Positions 1 through 7,326 are shown, counted from the stretch's first letter. The stretch: 8,851 nt of DNA from an uncultured Peptococcaceae bacterium (GCA_902496505.1 CABVBB010000053.1:1-8851); one strand, 5' to 3'. Numbers and translations: made by a program. The notes: generated by a model from the letters alone, not told the origin.

Positions 1-13
1 GCGCCCATTTTAA

Positions 14-34
14 ACAATTGTAGTTGTTTCACAA
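14..34 (+). promoter_or_regulatory. Putative regulator site upstream of first hydrolase
   Basis: ACAATTGT (14-21) is a perfect 8-base palindrome. It is followed at once by AGTTGT (22-27), whose TTGT pairs with ACAA at 31-34 across three bases (TTGT-TTC-ACAA). The AGTTGT core recurs at 7332-7327 (minus strand) and 7366-7371 (plus strand) in the control region next to the LysR-type gene. It sits at about -36 to -41 from the predicted start of transcription, where LysR-type activators often contact DNA. Binding by the local regulator is inferred. Any site further upstream is cut off by the window edge. Confidence 0.45.
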
Positions 35-56
35 ATAAGAATTGATGATGTATTAT
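28..56 (+). promoter_or_regulatory. Predicted sigma-70-type promoter of the rightward pair
   Basis: The -10 element is TATTAT at 51-56. Seventeen bases upstream the -35 position is TTCACA (28-33), a poor match to TTGACA, as expected for an activator-dependent promoter. Transcription would start near 63 and give a leader of about 40 bases before the ribosome binding site AAGGAGG at 90-96. The call is strengthened by the near-identical arrangement in the leftward promoter at 7326-7298. Confidence 0.55.
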
Positions 57-103
57 ACGTTTGTACCCAACCAGCAGCTTAATTTATACAAGGAGGCATT
101 CTT

Positions 104-2131
104 ATGTTACAGAGAACACCTGCATCAGAAAAAATCTTATTACTTGGTCTAGATGGCCTTGATCCCAAATTGACCCGTAAATTTGTGGATAAAGGGATCA
201 TGCCCAACACCAAAAAATTTATTGAAAATGGCGCTCAGCGTCACGATCTGGTGATGCTGGGCGGCCAGCCGACTGTCACTCCGCCGATGTGGACGACTTT
301 AGCCACCGGCTGCTATGCTAACGTCCACGGCATCACCAGTTTTTATCGTCAATCTAAAACGGAGCTTGACGCTATCGAATACAACATGGATTCCCGTAAT
401 TGCAAAGCCGAACAGCTGTGGAACGTCTTTGCTGAAGCCGGCAAAAAAACGATGGTCTGGCATTGGCCAGGCAGCGCATGGCCGCCCTCTTCAGACAGTG
501 CCAATCTCTATGTGGTTGACGGCACAGCCCCTGGCAGTGTGAATATGTCCACCGCTCAAATCGAAGGCGAAAGCGTCTTAGGCGCCAATACTTCCATTAA
601 AGAACTGAAATTTCTGCCTAAAATGGCCACTGATGCTGTTGCTCCCTGCGTTATTGAAGATCTGGATGTCGACAACGATGACGCAATGGATCTGTCTGAC
701 CGCACCAAACCTGGCTCGCTGATCAAAGTTTACATTTTAGATGGTTCGATGGGCATGGGTCTCACCGAAGGTTTGAATATGCCGATCGACGGCATCCAGT
801 CCCCGATCAAAGAGGCTGAGGGCTGGGCTAATGCTCCGGCTGATTCCAAAGAATTCACGGTGCTGCTTGGCGGCGGCTTCATTCGCCGGCCGGCCTTGAT
901 CTTAAAAAATGAGGCGGGTATTTACGATCATGTCGCTATCTTCAAAAGTAAAAAGGATATCGAGCCCCTCGTTGTCCTGACGCCTGGAAAGATGGTCTAC
1001 AACATCATCGATGAAGGTTACAAAGGCGAGCAGCGCTACATTGTCAACCGCAATTTCAAGATCCTCGAGCTGGCTCCTGATGGCAGCAAAGTCCGCATGT
1101 ATATTTCCGCCGCTATGGATACGTCCGCAGATGCCCTTTTCCATCCTGTTGGTATCCATAAGGCTATTACAGAAAATATTGGTTTTCCGCCGCCAAGCTC
1201 CATGCTCTACGGCCAGGACCGCGAATTGTACCAATGCATGCTGGACTGCTGGTATGAGATCGCCAAATGGCAGGCTAATTCGCTCAAATACATGATCGAA
1301 CAAGAAGGCATCGAGGTTATTTTCTCTCACTATCACGCTGTTGACCTGATTTTCCATACCTTCGTCCGCTATATGCGGGATAAGGGGCAAAACAAACATT
1401 CCGAAGCGGAATATGAACAATGGCTGGAAGAACTGTATATTTTAGCCGACACCTACATCGGTTACTTCTTGGATCTTTTGGATAAAGGGTGGACCGTCTT
1501 TATTTTCTCTGACCACGCTCTGGTCGGTCCTGAACATCAGCCTGCTTTCATCGGAGATATGAGCGGCATCAACGTCCGCTTGATGAACGAATTGGGCTAC
1601 ACTTACATGAAGCTCGATGAAAACGGCAAGGAACTGCGGGAGATCGATTGGTCCAAAACCCGCGCTATCGCCAGCCAGGCCAACAACATTTACATCAACC
1701 TCAAAGGCCGCGACGAACACGGCATCGTCGATCCTGCTGACAAGTATGAATTAGAAGAACAGATCATGACCGATCTCTACAGCTACAAGCATCCCGATAC
1801 CGGCAAACGGGTCATTGCTCTGGCCCTGCGCAACAGAGACGCAGTGCTTTTGGGCTACGGCGGACCAGAATGCGGCGACATCTGCTACTGGACAGCTGAA
1901 GGCTATAATTATGACCACGCTGATGGCTTATCCACCTGTGAAGGCTGGGCAGACACCTCCTTATCGCCTATCTTTATCGCCGCCGGCCAAGGCATCAAAA
2001 AAGGCTTTGAAACCGACCGCGTCATCCGTCAGGTCGATCTAGTACCTACAGCCGCTGTCATCGGCGGCGTACGCATGCCTCGCCAGTGCGAAGGCGCGCC
2101 AGTCTACCAGATCTTAGCCAACGAGTATTGA
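104..2131 (+). CDS. AlkP-superfamily phosphohydrolase/phosphodiesterase, paralogue A
   Basis: This is a predicted metal-dependent hydrolase of the alkaline phosphatase superfamily. It most resembles the group annotated as predicted AlkP phosphohydrolase/phosphomutase (COG3379-like, related to type I phosphodiesterases). By family pattern the two-metal site would be D17 (LGLDGLD), nucleophile T59 (PTVTPPMW), D414 and H418 (DLIFH), D470-H471 (FSDHA) and H605 (YDHADG). The segment 515-585 (DWSKTRA, IYINLKGRD, GIVDPAD) and the C-terminal VDLVPTAAVIGG are typical of this group. About 350 residues lie between nucleophile and D414, presumably including a cap domain that sets substrate specificity. 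At 675 aa it is longer than many relatives. There is no signal peptide or membrane segment, so it should be cytosolic. The ATG follows AAGGAGG by seven bases. The SDHG motif reads SDHA here, unlike paralogue B. It is paired with the SLC13-type transporter downstream. The substrate is unknown; phosphoesters, phosphonates or sulfate esters are possible. Confidence 0.88.
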   Translation: MLQRTPASEKILLLGLDGLDPKLTRKFVDKGIMPNTKKFIENGAQRHDLVMLGGQPTVTPPMWTTLATGCYANVHGITSFYRQSKTELDAIEYNMDSRNCKAEQLWNVFAEAGKKTMVWHWPGSAWPPSSDSANLYVVDGTAPGSVNMSTAQIEGESVLGANTSIKELKFLPKMATDAVAPCVIEDLDVDNDDAMDLSDRTKPGSLIKVYILDGSMGMGLTEGLNMPIDGIQSPIKEAEGWANAPADSKEFTVLLGGGFIRRPALILKNEAGIYDHVAIFKSKKDIEPLVVLTPGKMVYNIIDEGYKGEQRYIVNRNFKILELAPDGSKVRMYISAAMDTSADALFHPVGIHKAITENIGFPPPSSMLYGQDRELYQCMLDCWYEIAKWQANSLKYMIEQEGIEVIFSHYHAVDLIFHTFVRYMRDKGQNKHSEAEYEQWLEELYILADTYIGYFLDLLDKGWTVFIFSDHALVGPEHQPAFIGDMSGINVRLMNELGYTYMKLDENGKELREIDWSKTRAIASQANNIYINLKGRDEHGIVDPADKYELEEQIMTDLYSYKHPDTGKRVIALALRNRDAVLLGYGGPECGDICYWTAEGYNYDHADGLSTCEGWADTSLSPIFIAAGQGIKKGFETDRVIRQVDLVPTAAVIGGVRMPRQCEGAPVYQILANEY

Positions 2132-2168
2132 TCAATATCTTTACCAGTTAAAGTTCCTGTCATTTTAG

Positions 2169-2216
2169 GCTGCAGTATGGGAGCTACAGACCGCTTTCCC
2201 ATACTCAGCTTCTTTT
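2169..2216 (+). terminator. Terminator-like hairpin (possible attenuator) between hydrolase and transporter
   Basis: The left arm 2169-2182 pairs with 2197-2209: GCTG with CAGC, then a single bulged C at 2173, then AGTATGGGA with TCCCATACT. The loop is about 14 bases. The stem is followed by TTCTTTT (2210-2216) and then directly by the transporter's AAGGAGG (2217-2223). This is a Rho-independent terminator shape of moderate strength inside what otherwise looks like an operon. It probably lowers transporter expression relative to the hydrolase, or protects the 3' end of the upstream message. Regulation through it is inference. Confidence 0.6.
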
Positions 2217-2229
2217 AAGGAGGCAACCA

Positions 2230-3663
2230 ATGGGTATCTTTTTGCGCAATAAAAAAATCCTTCATTATCTGATCACCCTCATTATCATGTTTGGCTTCGC
2301 CTATCTCCCCGCTCCAGCCCCCATCACGCCTTATGGCATGAAGATCGCAGGCGTCTTTTTAGGAGCTGTCTACGGCTGGACGGTCCTCAATATGCTGTGG
2401 CCCTCACTGCTTGGCTTGATCGCCCTGGGTTTTCACGTCGGCATGACACCTGTTCTGCAAAGTTCCTTCGGTTCTCCCATTATCGTTATGCTGCTGGTCA
2501 TCTATGTGCTTTTAGGCTTACTGGAGGAATGCGGCGCGACCAAAGTCTTAGCCAAAGCCTTTATTTCTAATCGTTTGACCAGCGGCAGACCTTGGATCTT
2601 TGTTTATTTGATGTTCGTCGGCACTTATGCCTGTGCCCAGATCCATCCTTTCGTGGCTATCTTGCTGTTCATCGGTTTTACGCAGCAGGTCTGCCGAATA
2701 TTCGGCATTTCTCTGCCTTCAAAATTTTCCATGTTGATGGCGCTCGGCATCGCTATTGCTTCGATGCTGGGACAGATCACCTTTCCTTTCCTCAACACAG
2801 GTTTGGTCTTCAACGCCTCCTATCAGGCGATGGCAGGCAAAGCTCTGGCGCCCAGCACTTATGTCACGTTTATGACCCCTCTGCATCTGGTCTTGATGCT
2901 GATCTATACCTTGATCATGAAAATAGCTTTCCGGGTAGATCTGAGTCTGCTCAAAAATATTACCTCAGAAACCTTTGGAGAAAAGCAACCCTTAACAGAA
3001 GAACAGAAAGTTTCTTTGATCGGCACAGGCATCTTTCTGCTGATGGCCTTAAGTGCAGCCTTTTTGCCGCAGACTTGGCTGATCACCCAAACGCTCAATC
3101 GTTTAACGATTTTCGGCATGGTCGGTCTGGTCGTGATCATCCTCATGCTGGCTGTTCCCAAGACTGGCCAGTCTCTGATCAATTACGGTCTGCTGGCAGG
3201 CAAACATTTATCCTGGGATACCATTTTTATCAGCGCACTTATCCTGGCCTTATCAGGTTATCTTGGTTCACCTGATACAGGTATTGCGCAGGCGCTCAGT
3301 GCGATCATGCAGCCGTTATTATCCTTCCCGCCGATCGTCTTTGTGGTCGTGACTTTGCTCATTGCCACCATCGTCACCAATTTTATGAACAACATTGTTG
3401 TCGTTGTTACGATGATGCCGATGATGATCAATATCTTGAGCCAGATCCCGCAGTTCTCCAGCGAAGGCATCATCCTGCTGCTCTTCATCGTTGCTCAATT
3501 TGCTATCGCCACACCAGCGGCATCTGCTTTCGTCGGCATCTGCTTTGCCACGGAAAATTTAGTAGAACCGCAGAAAATGATGAAATATTCGCTGATCATC
3601 GTTCCGCTGCTCTTCATATTTACCTTGCTGATCGGCATACCTTATGCTTCTCTGATTTTTTGA
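2230..3663 (+). CDS. SLC13/DASS-type anion transporter
   Basis: This is an integral membrane protein with roughly 11-13 hydrophobic segments across 477 residues, of the kind annotated as SLC13 family permease (divalent anion:Na+ symporter, ion transporter superfamily). Supporting signs are LLGLLEECG (about 94-102), a polar central loop at 236-262, TNFMNN (383-388) at the position of the SNT-type sodium/substrate motif in the second half, and ATPAASAF (427-434), which resembles the conserved proline-rich segment near the C-terminus. Known family members carry dicarboxylates, citrate, sulfate and similar anions; the substrate here is unresolved. The ATG at 2230 follows AAGGAGG by six bases. It lies 98 bases after the hydrolase and is presumably co-transcribed by read-through of the intervening hairpin. 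The likely job is import of the hydrolase's substrate or exchange with its product. The family call is firm; direction and specificity are not. Confidence 0.82.
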   Translation: MGIFLRNKKILHYLITLIIMFGFAYLPAPAPITPYGMKIAGVFLGAVYGWTVLNMLWPSLLGLIALGFHVGMTPVLQSSFGSPIIVMLLVIYVLLGLLEECGATKVLAKAFISNRLTSGRPWIFVYLMFVGTYACAQIHPFVAILLFIGFTQQVCRIFGISLPSKFSMLMALGIAIASMLGQITFPFLNTGLVFNASYQAMAGKALAPSTYVTFMTPLHLVLMLIYTLIMKIAFRVDLSLLKNITSETFGEKQPLTEEQKVSLIGTGIFLLMALSAAFLPQTWLITQTLNRLTIFGMVGLVVIILMLAVPKTGQSLINYGLLAGKHLSWDTIFISALILALSGYLGSPDTGIAQALSAIMQPLLSFPPIVFVVVTLLIATIVTNFMNNIVVVVTMMPMMINILSQIPQFSSEGIILLLFIVAQFAIATPAASAFVGICFATENLVEPQKMMKYSLIIVPLLFIFTLLIGIPYASLIF

Positions 3664-3673
3664 AACGGCGTCA

Positions 3674-3719
3674 AAAAGGCAGGTGCGAACAGGAAAATTC
3701 CTGTTCGCACCTGCCTTTT
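3674..3719. terminator. Bidirectional intrinsic terminator between convergent operons
   Basis: A perfect 22-base-pair inverted repeat: 3674-3695 pairs with 3698-3719, leaving a two-base centre (in practice a loop of a few A/T bases). The stem core is GGCAGGTGCGAACAGG. T-runs flank both sides (CCTTTT at 3714-3719 on plus, GCCTTTTT on minus), so it can stop transcripts from both directions. It starts 11 bases after the transporter stop and ends 14 bases from the stop of paralogue B, the ideal place to prevent antisense transcription between the two pairs. Confidence 0.93.
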
Positions 3720-3732
3720 GGTGATGCTGTTA

Positions 3733-5757
3733 CTACATTTCTTCTGCCAAAATCTGATATACCGGCGCGCCTTCACATTGGGCCGGCATGCGCACGCCGC
3801 CCAATATGGCCACTGTCGGCGCAACATCGACCTGCCGGATGATCCGGCTTGTTGTATAGCCCTCTTTCAGTCCTTTGCCTGCAGCGATAAAGATCGGCGA
3901 GACAGAGGTATCAGCTTCACCATAGGTGGTGGATAGAGAATCGGCATGATCCCAGTTATAACCTTCAGCTGTCCAGATCAGGACATCCCCGCACTCTGGA
4001 CCGCCCATCCCCAAAAGAACAGCATCTTTATTCCGTAGGGCCAGCGCAATGACCCGCTTGCCGGTCTTGTGATCCTTGTAACCATAGAGATCAGTCATCA
4101 GCTGTTCCTCCATTTCATACTGGTCAGCGGGATCGATGATGCCATATTCATCGCGGCCTTTGATATTAAGATAGATATGGTTGGCTCTTTGCTGAATAGC
4201 TCGCGTCTGTGACCAGTCGATCTCAGGCAGCTCATTGCCCTCAGCATCTTTTTTCAGCACAGTCCAGCCCAGTTCTTTCATAAATGGCACACTTAGTCCT
4301 GAAATATCGCCCACCAGAGGAGGATCGTTGGCTGGACATACCTGTCCATGATCCGAGACGATCAAAATAGTCCAGCCTTTATCCAGCAGGTGCCAAAATT
4401 GGCCGAGGTAATCATCTGTCTGCTTATACAGATTTTCCATGAAACGTTTGTTTTCTTCTTCGCTGTTGGTATTGTGCCCTTTATCTTTCATATAGCGGAT
4501 AAACATATGCTCCTGAATATCGATATTATGAAAATGGGAGAAGATCACATCGAATCGCTCCTGTTCGATCAAATAATTCAGTGCATCTCCCTGCCATTTG
4601 ACGCTGGTATCCCAGCAATCCAGCATGCATTCTTCGATCAGCTGTTTATTGGAATTGCCATACTGGGAGATCGGCGGCGGATAGCCAATATGGGTCGTGA
4701 TCGTTTCAAACAGTTTCTTGGGATGCCAAGCGGTATCATTGTGAATATCCATTGCCGAAGAGACCCATAGCTTCAGCTGACTGCCGTCTGGCTCCAGTTC
4801 CAAAAGCTTCATGCTGCGGTTGACTGTATAAGTGACTTCCTTGGCCACTGCCTCATCAATGATGACCCGCTCCATTTTGCCTAATTCCAACACAACTAAT
4901 GGTGCTGCGGCTTTTTTATTCTTGTAGACAGCGATATGATCGTAGATCCCCTGCTCATTTTTCAAGATCAGACAGGGTCTGCGCAAAAAGCCTTTGCTCA
5001 AAAGCAAGGTGAATTCCTTAGCCTCCGGCGGACAATTTTCCCAGCCTGCCGCCATTTGAATGGGCGACTGCGCAATATCGATCGGCAGCGTCGTACAGCC
5101 AAACATCCCGTCTGTTTCCTGCGTCAAGATCATATGGATCGTTGCCTGAGTGCCTAATTCCTGAAGCTTTGGCTCATCGTCATCATCTTCAATATCCAGT
5201 CCGGTCAAAATACACGGCTGGGCGCCGTCTGTCGGCATGTTTTCCAAAAAGGCCGCCGTTTCAATAGCTTCGCTGGCTCCCAAGATGAATTCACGTTCGA
5301 CTTGAGCGATGCCTTGATTGACCCCGCCTGGGCTGGTGCCGTCTACCACATACAAATTTTCACTATCCGAAGTGGGCGGCCAAGAACAGCCTGGCCAATG
5401 CCAGACCAAGGTTTTCTTGCCAGCTTCAGCAAAGCAGTTCCACAGCTGTTCAGCTTGACATAATCTTGAATCCAAGTTGTATTCCATTTGATCCAAATGT
5501 TCTTTCGATTGACGGAAGAAACAAGTGATGCCATGGGTCACAGCGTAGGCGCCGGTCGACAACGTCGTCCACATTGGCGGTGTTACAGTAGGATGACCGC
5601 CTAAAAGGACCAGATCTTCTCTCTGCGCGCCACGGGCAATAAATTTAGCAACATTGGGCATTTTGCCCTCTTCCACATATTTTTTGGTCAGGCGCGGATC
5701 CATGCCATCCACACCTAAAACCAAAATTTTGTCTGCTCTTGCAGCTCTTTGTACCAT
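3733..5757 (-). CDS. AlkP-superfamily phosphohydrolase/phosphodiesterase, paralogue B
   Basis: This is a close paralogue of the product of 104-2131, almost the same length (674 aa). About 70% of residues match by eye in the first 145 and in the last 155, with much weaker agreement in the middle (about 150-400). The predicted metal/catalytic set is kept: D17 (LGVDGMD), T59 (PTVTPPMW), D413 and H417 (DIQEH), D469-H470 in a canonical SDHG, and H604 (WDHADS). DWSQTRA (514-520) and IYLNIKGRD (528-536) are group hallmarks. There is no signal peptide, so a cytosolic enzyme is expected. The ATG at 5757 has GGGAGA about eight bases upstream. It is second in a leftward operon, 27 bases after the transporter stop, without an obvious promoter of its own. 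The divergent middle, including an acidic run at 188-195, suggests altered substrate choice relative to paralogue A. Family assignment is firm; the reaction is inferred. Confidence 0.88.
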   Translation of the reverse strand: MVQRAARADKILVLGVDGMDPRLTKKYVEEGKMPNVAKFIARGAQREDLVLLGGHPTVTPPMWTTLSTGAYAVTHGITCFFRQSKEHLDQMEYNLDSRLCQAEQLWNCFAEAGKKTLVWHWPGCSWPPTSDSENLYVVDGTSPGGVNQGIAQVEREFILGASEAIETAAFLENMPTDGAQPCILTGLDIEDDDDEPKLQELGTQATIHMILTQETDGMFGCTTLPIDIAQSPIQMAAGWENCPPEAKEFTLLLSKGFLRRPCLILKNEQGIYDHIAVYKNKKAAAPLVVLELGKMERVIIDEAVAKEVTYTVNRSMKLLELEPDGSQLKLWVSSAMDIHNDTAWHPKKLFETITTHIGYPPPISQYGNSNKQLIEECMLDCWDTSVKWQGDALNYLIEQERFDVIFSHFHNIDIQEHMFIRYMKDKGHNTNSEEENKRFMENLYKQTDDYLGQFWHLLDKGWTILIVSDHGQVCPANDPPLVGDISGLSVPFMKELGWTVLKKDAEGNELPEIDWSQTRAIQQRANHIYLNIKGRDEYGIIDPADQYEMEEQLMTDLYGYKDHKTGKRVIALALRNKDAVLLGMGGPECGDVLIWTAEGYNWDHADSLSTTYGEADTSVSPIFIAAGKGLKEGYTTSRIIRQVDVAPTVAILGGVRMPAQCEGAPVYQILAEEM

Positions 5758-5784
5758 AATGAACTTCTCCCTTCAATTTAAAGT

Positions 5785-7167
5785 TTATAATACGCCAACG
5801 ATGTGCCACCATGGATAAAGGATCAGGGCCAAAAAGGCTGCGCCAATGATCAGCTTGATCCCCATGATCTGGATGAAATCCTTCATACTGATGACTCCAA
5901 AGGAAAAGAACATCAGATAATTGACATATTCATAAGGTAAAACGATCTGATCCAGCGTATTGAACAGGACATACAGCGCGCCCAAGGGATTGATGCCTAG
6001 GTCCACCGCCAGCTGCGTGATCGGCGCCGAGAAACCAGCCAGGATAGCCAACGGCGTCAGCAAGAAATTGGCTAATACACCAAACAGCCAGATCACCACT
6101 AAGGCCAGCTTGTCTCCGCTGGAAGCCAGCAGCGGTGATAAGGTGGACGAAACCAAGCTGCCAAAGCCCAAACTGCTGGAAACAGCGCCGATCCCCAGAC
6201 AGGCGACGATAAAAAACACCATGCTGAAATTGATATCCTTGATATTTTGTTCTGTCCCAATATTGATGCCTGGCATAAAAAACAAGATGGGTATCAAGCA
6301 AAAGCCAATCGCCATATCGATCTTGTGCCAACTGGTCGTCAGCAAAAATACCAGCAAAATGATTGTCAACACAGCGGCTTTTTTCTCATTGGCCGTTACT
6401 GGCCCTAAATCATGATAGGCTTTTTGGAAATAGTCCCTGCCATTTTCGATAGTCACTGTCGGCTTCAAAAGCTTGGTCAAAATGATTGGCAGGGCCAAAA
6501 TAAAGATCAGATAGGGCCAGTTATGGAATAAAAAGCCGCCCCAGGATACGGTGATCGACGGATCCACTGACTGGGCACCGCCCAAAACGATAGCCATCAA
6601 GCCTGGCGTATACACACAAGCCCTGATTGTCGTTGAGGCAAATGCCCCGCACAGCATGATCAGCGCCGATTCTTTGGATACGCCTAGATCAAACGCCCGG
6701 CATACCCCATAGCATAGGGTGGCAATAATATAGATGCCATTGCCGGAGGTCATCAAGGTCAGCGCAATACCAGCCAAAACGATGCCATATAAGATCCCTA
6801 CAAAACTGCCGCCTGTACGTAAAATGCACCAATAGGCCACGCGCTTCAGCAGTCCGCTTTCTTCTAATACATTGGCAAACAGAAGTGCACCGACGACCAG
6901 AATGGCTGTTGAAGAAGCAAATCCGCTGAAAGCCACGTTAAAGGTAGACAGTCCAGCCAAAATATACAGTAAAGGCAATAATAATGCCGGGATCATCAGA
7001 TTAAAAAATTCAAAGGCCACCGCCAAGATCACACCGATCGTGATCATCAAGAACAACTGCAAATCTTTGGTAAATATCTCTCCCGTAGGGATGCAGTAGA
7101 TCAACAGCGGGATCGCCAAGGTTATGATCCATTTCCCCAAAATCGTTTTATTCAATGCCGCTTTCAA
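5785..7167 (-). CDS. SLC13/DASS-type anion transporter with TTG start
   Basis: This is a polytopic membrane protein of 460 residues with roughly 11-12 hydrophobic stretches, typical of SLC13 family permeases. Landmarks are VLEESG (100-105), SGNGIY (141-146) in the first half, a polar central loop at 234-262, VFFIVACLGIGAVSSSLG (317-334), ANFLLTP (366-372) at the position of the second SNT-type motif, and VLPYEYVNYLMFFSFG (409-424), which matches the C-terminal pattern of the family. It shares only scattered positions with the other transporter (for example LEExG), so the two are not a recent duplication. The start is TTG at 7167-7165: GGGAGGAGGG ends six bases upstream and an in-frame stop at 7173-7171 rules out a longer start. 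It is the first structural gene of the leftward operon, divergent from the LysR-type gene, and likely imports the substrate of paralogue B. Confidence 0.83.
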   Translation of the reverse strand: MKAALNKTILGKWIITLAIPLLIYCIPTGEIFTKDLQLFLMITIGVILAVAFEFFNLMIPALLLPLLYILAGLSTFNVAFSGFASSTAILVVGALLFANVLEESGLLKRVAYWCILRTGGSFVGILYGIVLAGIALTLMTSGNGIYIIATLCYGVCRAFDLGVSKESALIMLCGAFASTTIRACVYTPGLMAIVLGGAQSVDPSITVSWGGFLFHNWPYLIFILALPIILTKLLKPTVTIENGRDYFQKAYHDLGPVTANEKKAAVLTIILLVFLLTTSWHKIDMAIGFCLIPILFFMPGINIGTEQNIKDINFSMVFFIVACLGIGAVSSSLGFGSLVSSTLSPLLASSGDKLALVVIWLFGVLANFLLTPLAILAGFSAPITQLAVDLGINPLGALYVLFNTLDQIVLPYEYVNYLMFFSFGVISMKDFIQIMGIKLIIGAAFLALILYPWWHIVGVL

Positions 7168-7220
7168 TAGTTACCCTCCTCCCATTTTCCCAACCACATA
7201 CCTTGTTCAAGTTTTTTCAA
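7164..7220 (-). CDS. Possible 18-codon leader peptide overlapping the transporter start
   Basis: A TTG at 7220-7218 opens a short frame, MKKLEQGMWLGKWEEGNY. Its TGA (7166-7164) overlaps the transporter's TTG (7167-7165) as TTGA, the geometry of translational coupling. A very strong ribosome binding site, AAGGAGGTG (7239-7231), lies ten bases upstream and serves no other obvious start. A second in-frame start, ATG at 7199-7197, would give 11 codons. The frame is short enough to occur by chance, and no homologue is known to me. If real, it could set or regulate translation of the transporter. Confidence 0.35.
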   Translation of the reverse strand: MKKLEQGMWLGKWEEGNY

Positions 7221-7273
7221 AGCTTTATAACACCTCCTTCTAACTTGCTGCCTTCTCTCCTTTCTTAAATTTG

Positions 7274-7302
7274 TTGACGTTTTTCGTCTATGGCATTATA
7301 AT
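7274..7302 (+). promoter_or_regulatory. Near-consensus rightward promoter, upstream lysR promoter
   Basis: TTGACG (7274-7279), 17 bases, then TATAAT (7297-7302): five and six of six consensus matches. It points toward the LysR-type gene with a start near 7309 and a leader of about 118 bases that would cross the putative regulator sites. Its -10 element occupies almost the same bases as the -10 of the leftward promoter. It could drive the regulator gene or a leader transcript. Confidence 0.55.
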
Positions 7303-7326
7303 ACCGATAAATATCAATAATGTAAA
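7298..7326 (-). promoter_or_regulatory. Predicted leftward promoter of the transporter-hydrolase operon
   Basis: On the minus strand TTTACA (7326-7321), 17 bases, then TATTAT (7303-7298). Transcription would begin near 7291, giving a leader of about 124 bases. AGTTGT (7332-7327) abuts the -35 exactly as in the promoter at 28-56. The two promoters agree at 11 of 12 positions in AGTTGTTTyACA and at all eight positions of GTATTATA, with the same 16-base gap. Confidence 0.6.

Noticed and set aside
902..1420. 172-codon open frame on the minus strand inside the first hydrolase
   Set aside because: It lies wholly within a well-supported gene, has no ribosome binding site context or recognisable motif, and is a by-product of codon bias on the other strand.
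2592..3275. 227-codon frame on the plus strand overlapping the first transporter
   Set aside because: The transporter frame has coherent membrane segments and a strong ribosome binding site. The overlapping product is rich in His, Arg and Ser, without domain features, typical of a shifted reading of membrane codons.
104..5757. A recent inverted duplication of a whole operon
   Set aside because: The hydrolases are paralogous, but the transporters are only distantly similar and the gene order inside the two pairs is opposite, so a single inverted duplication does not explain the layout.
5960..6415. Plus-strand 151-codon frame and minus-strand 133-codon frame within the second transporter
   Set aside because: Both are shadows of the transporter gene and lack plausible starts or motifs.
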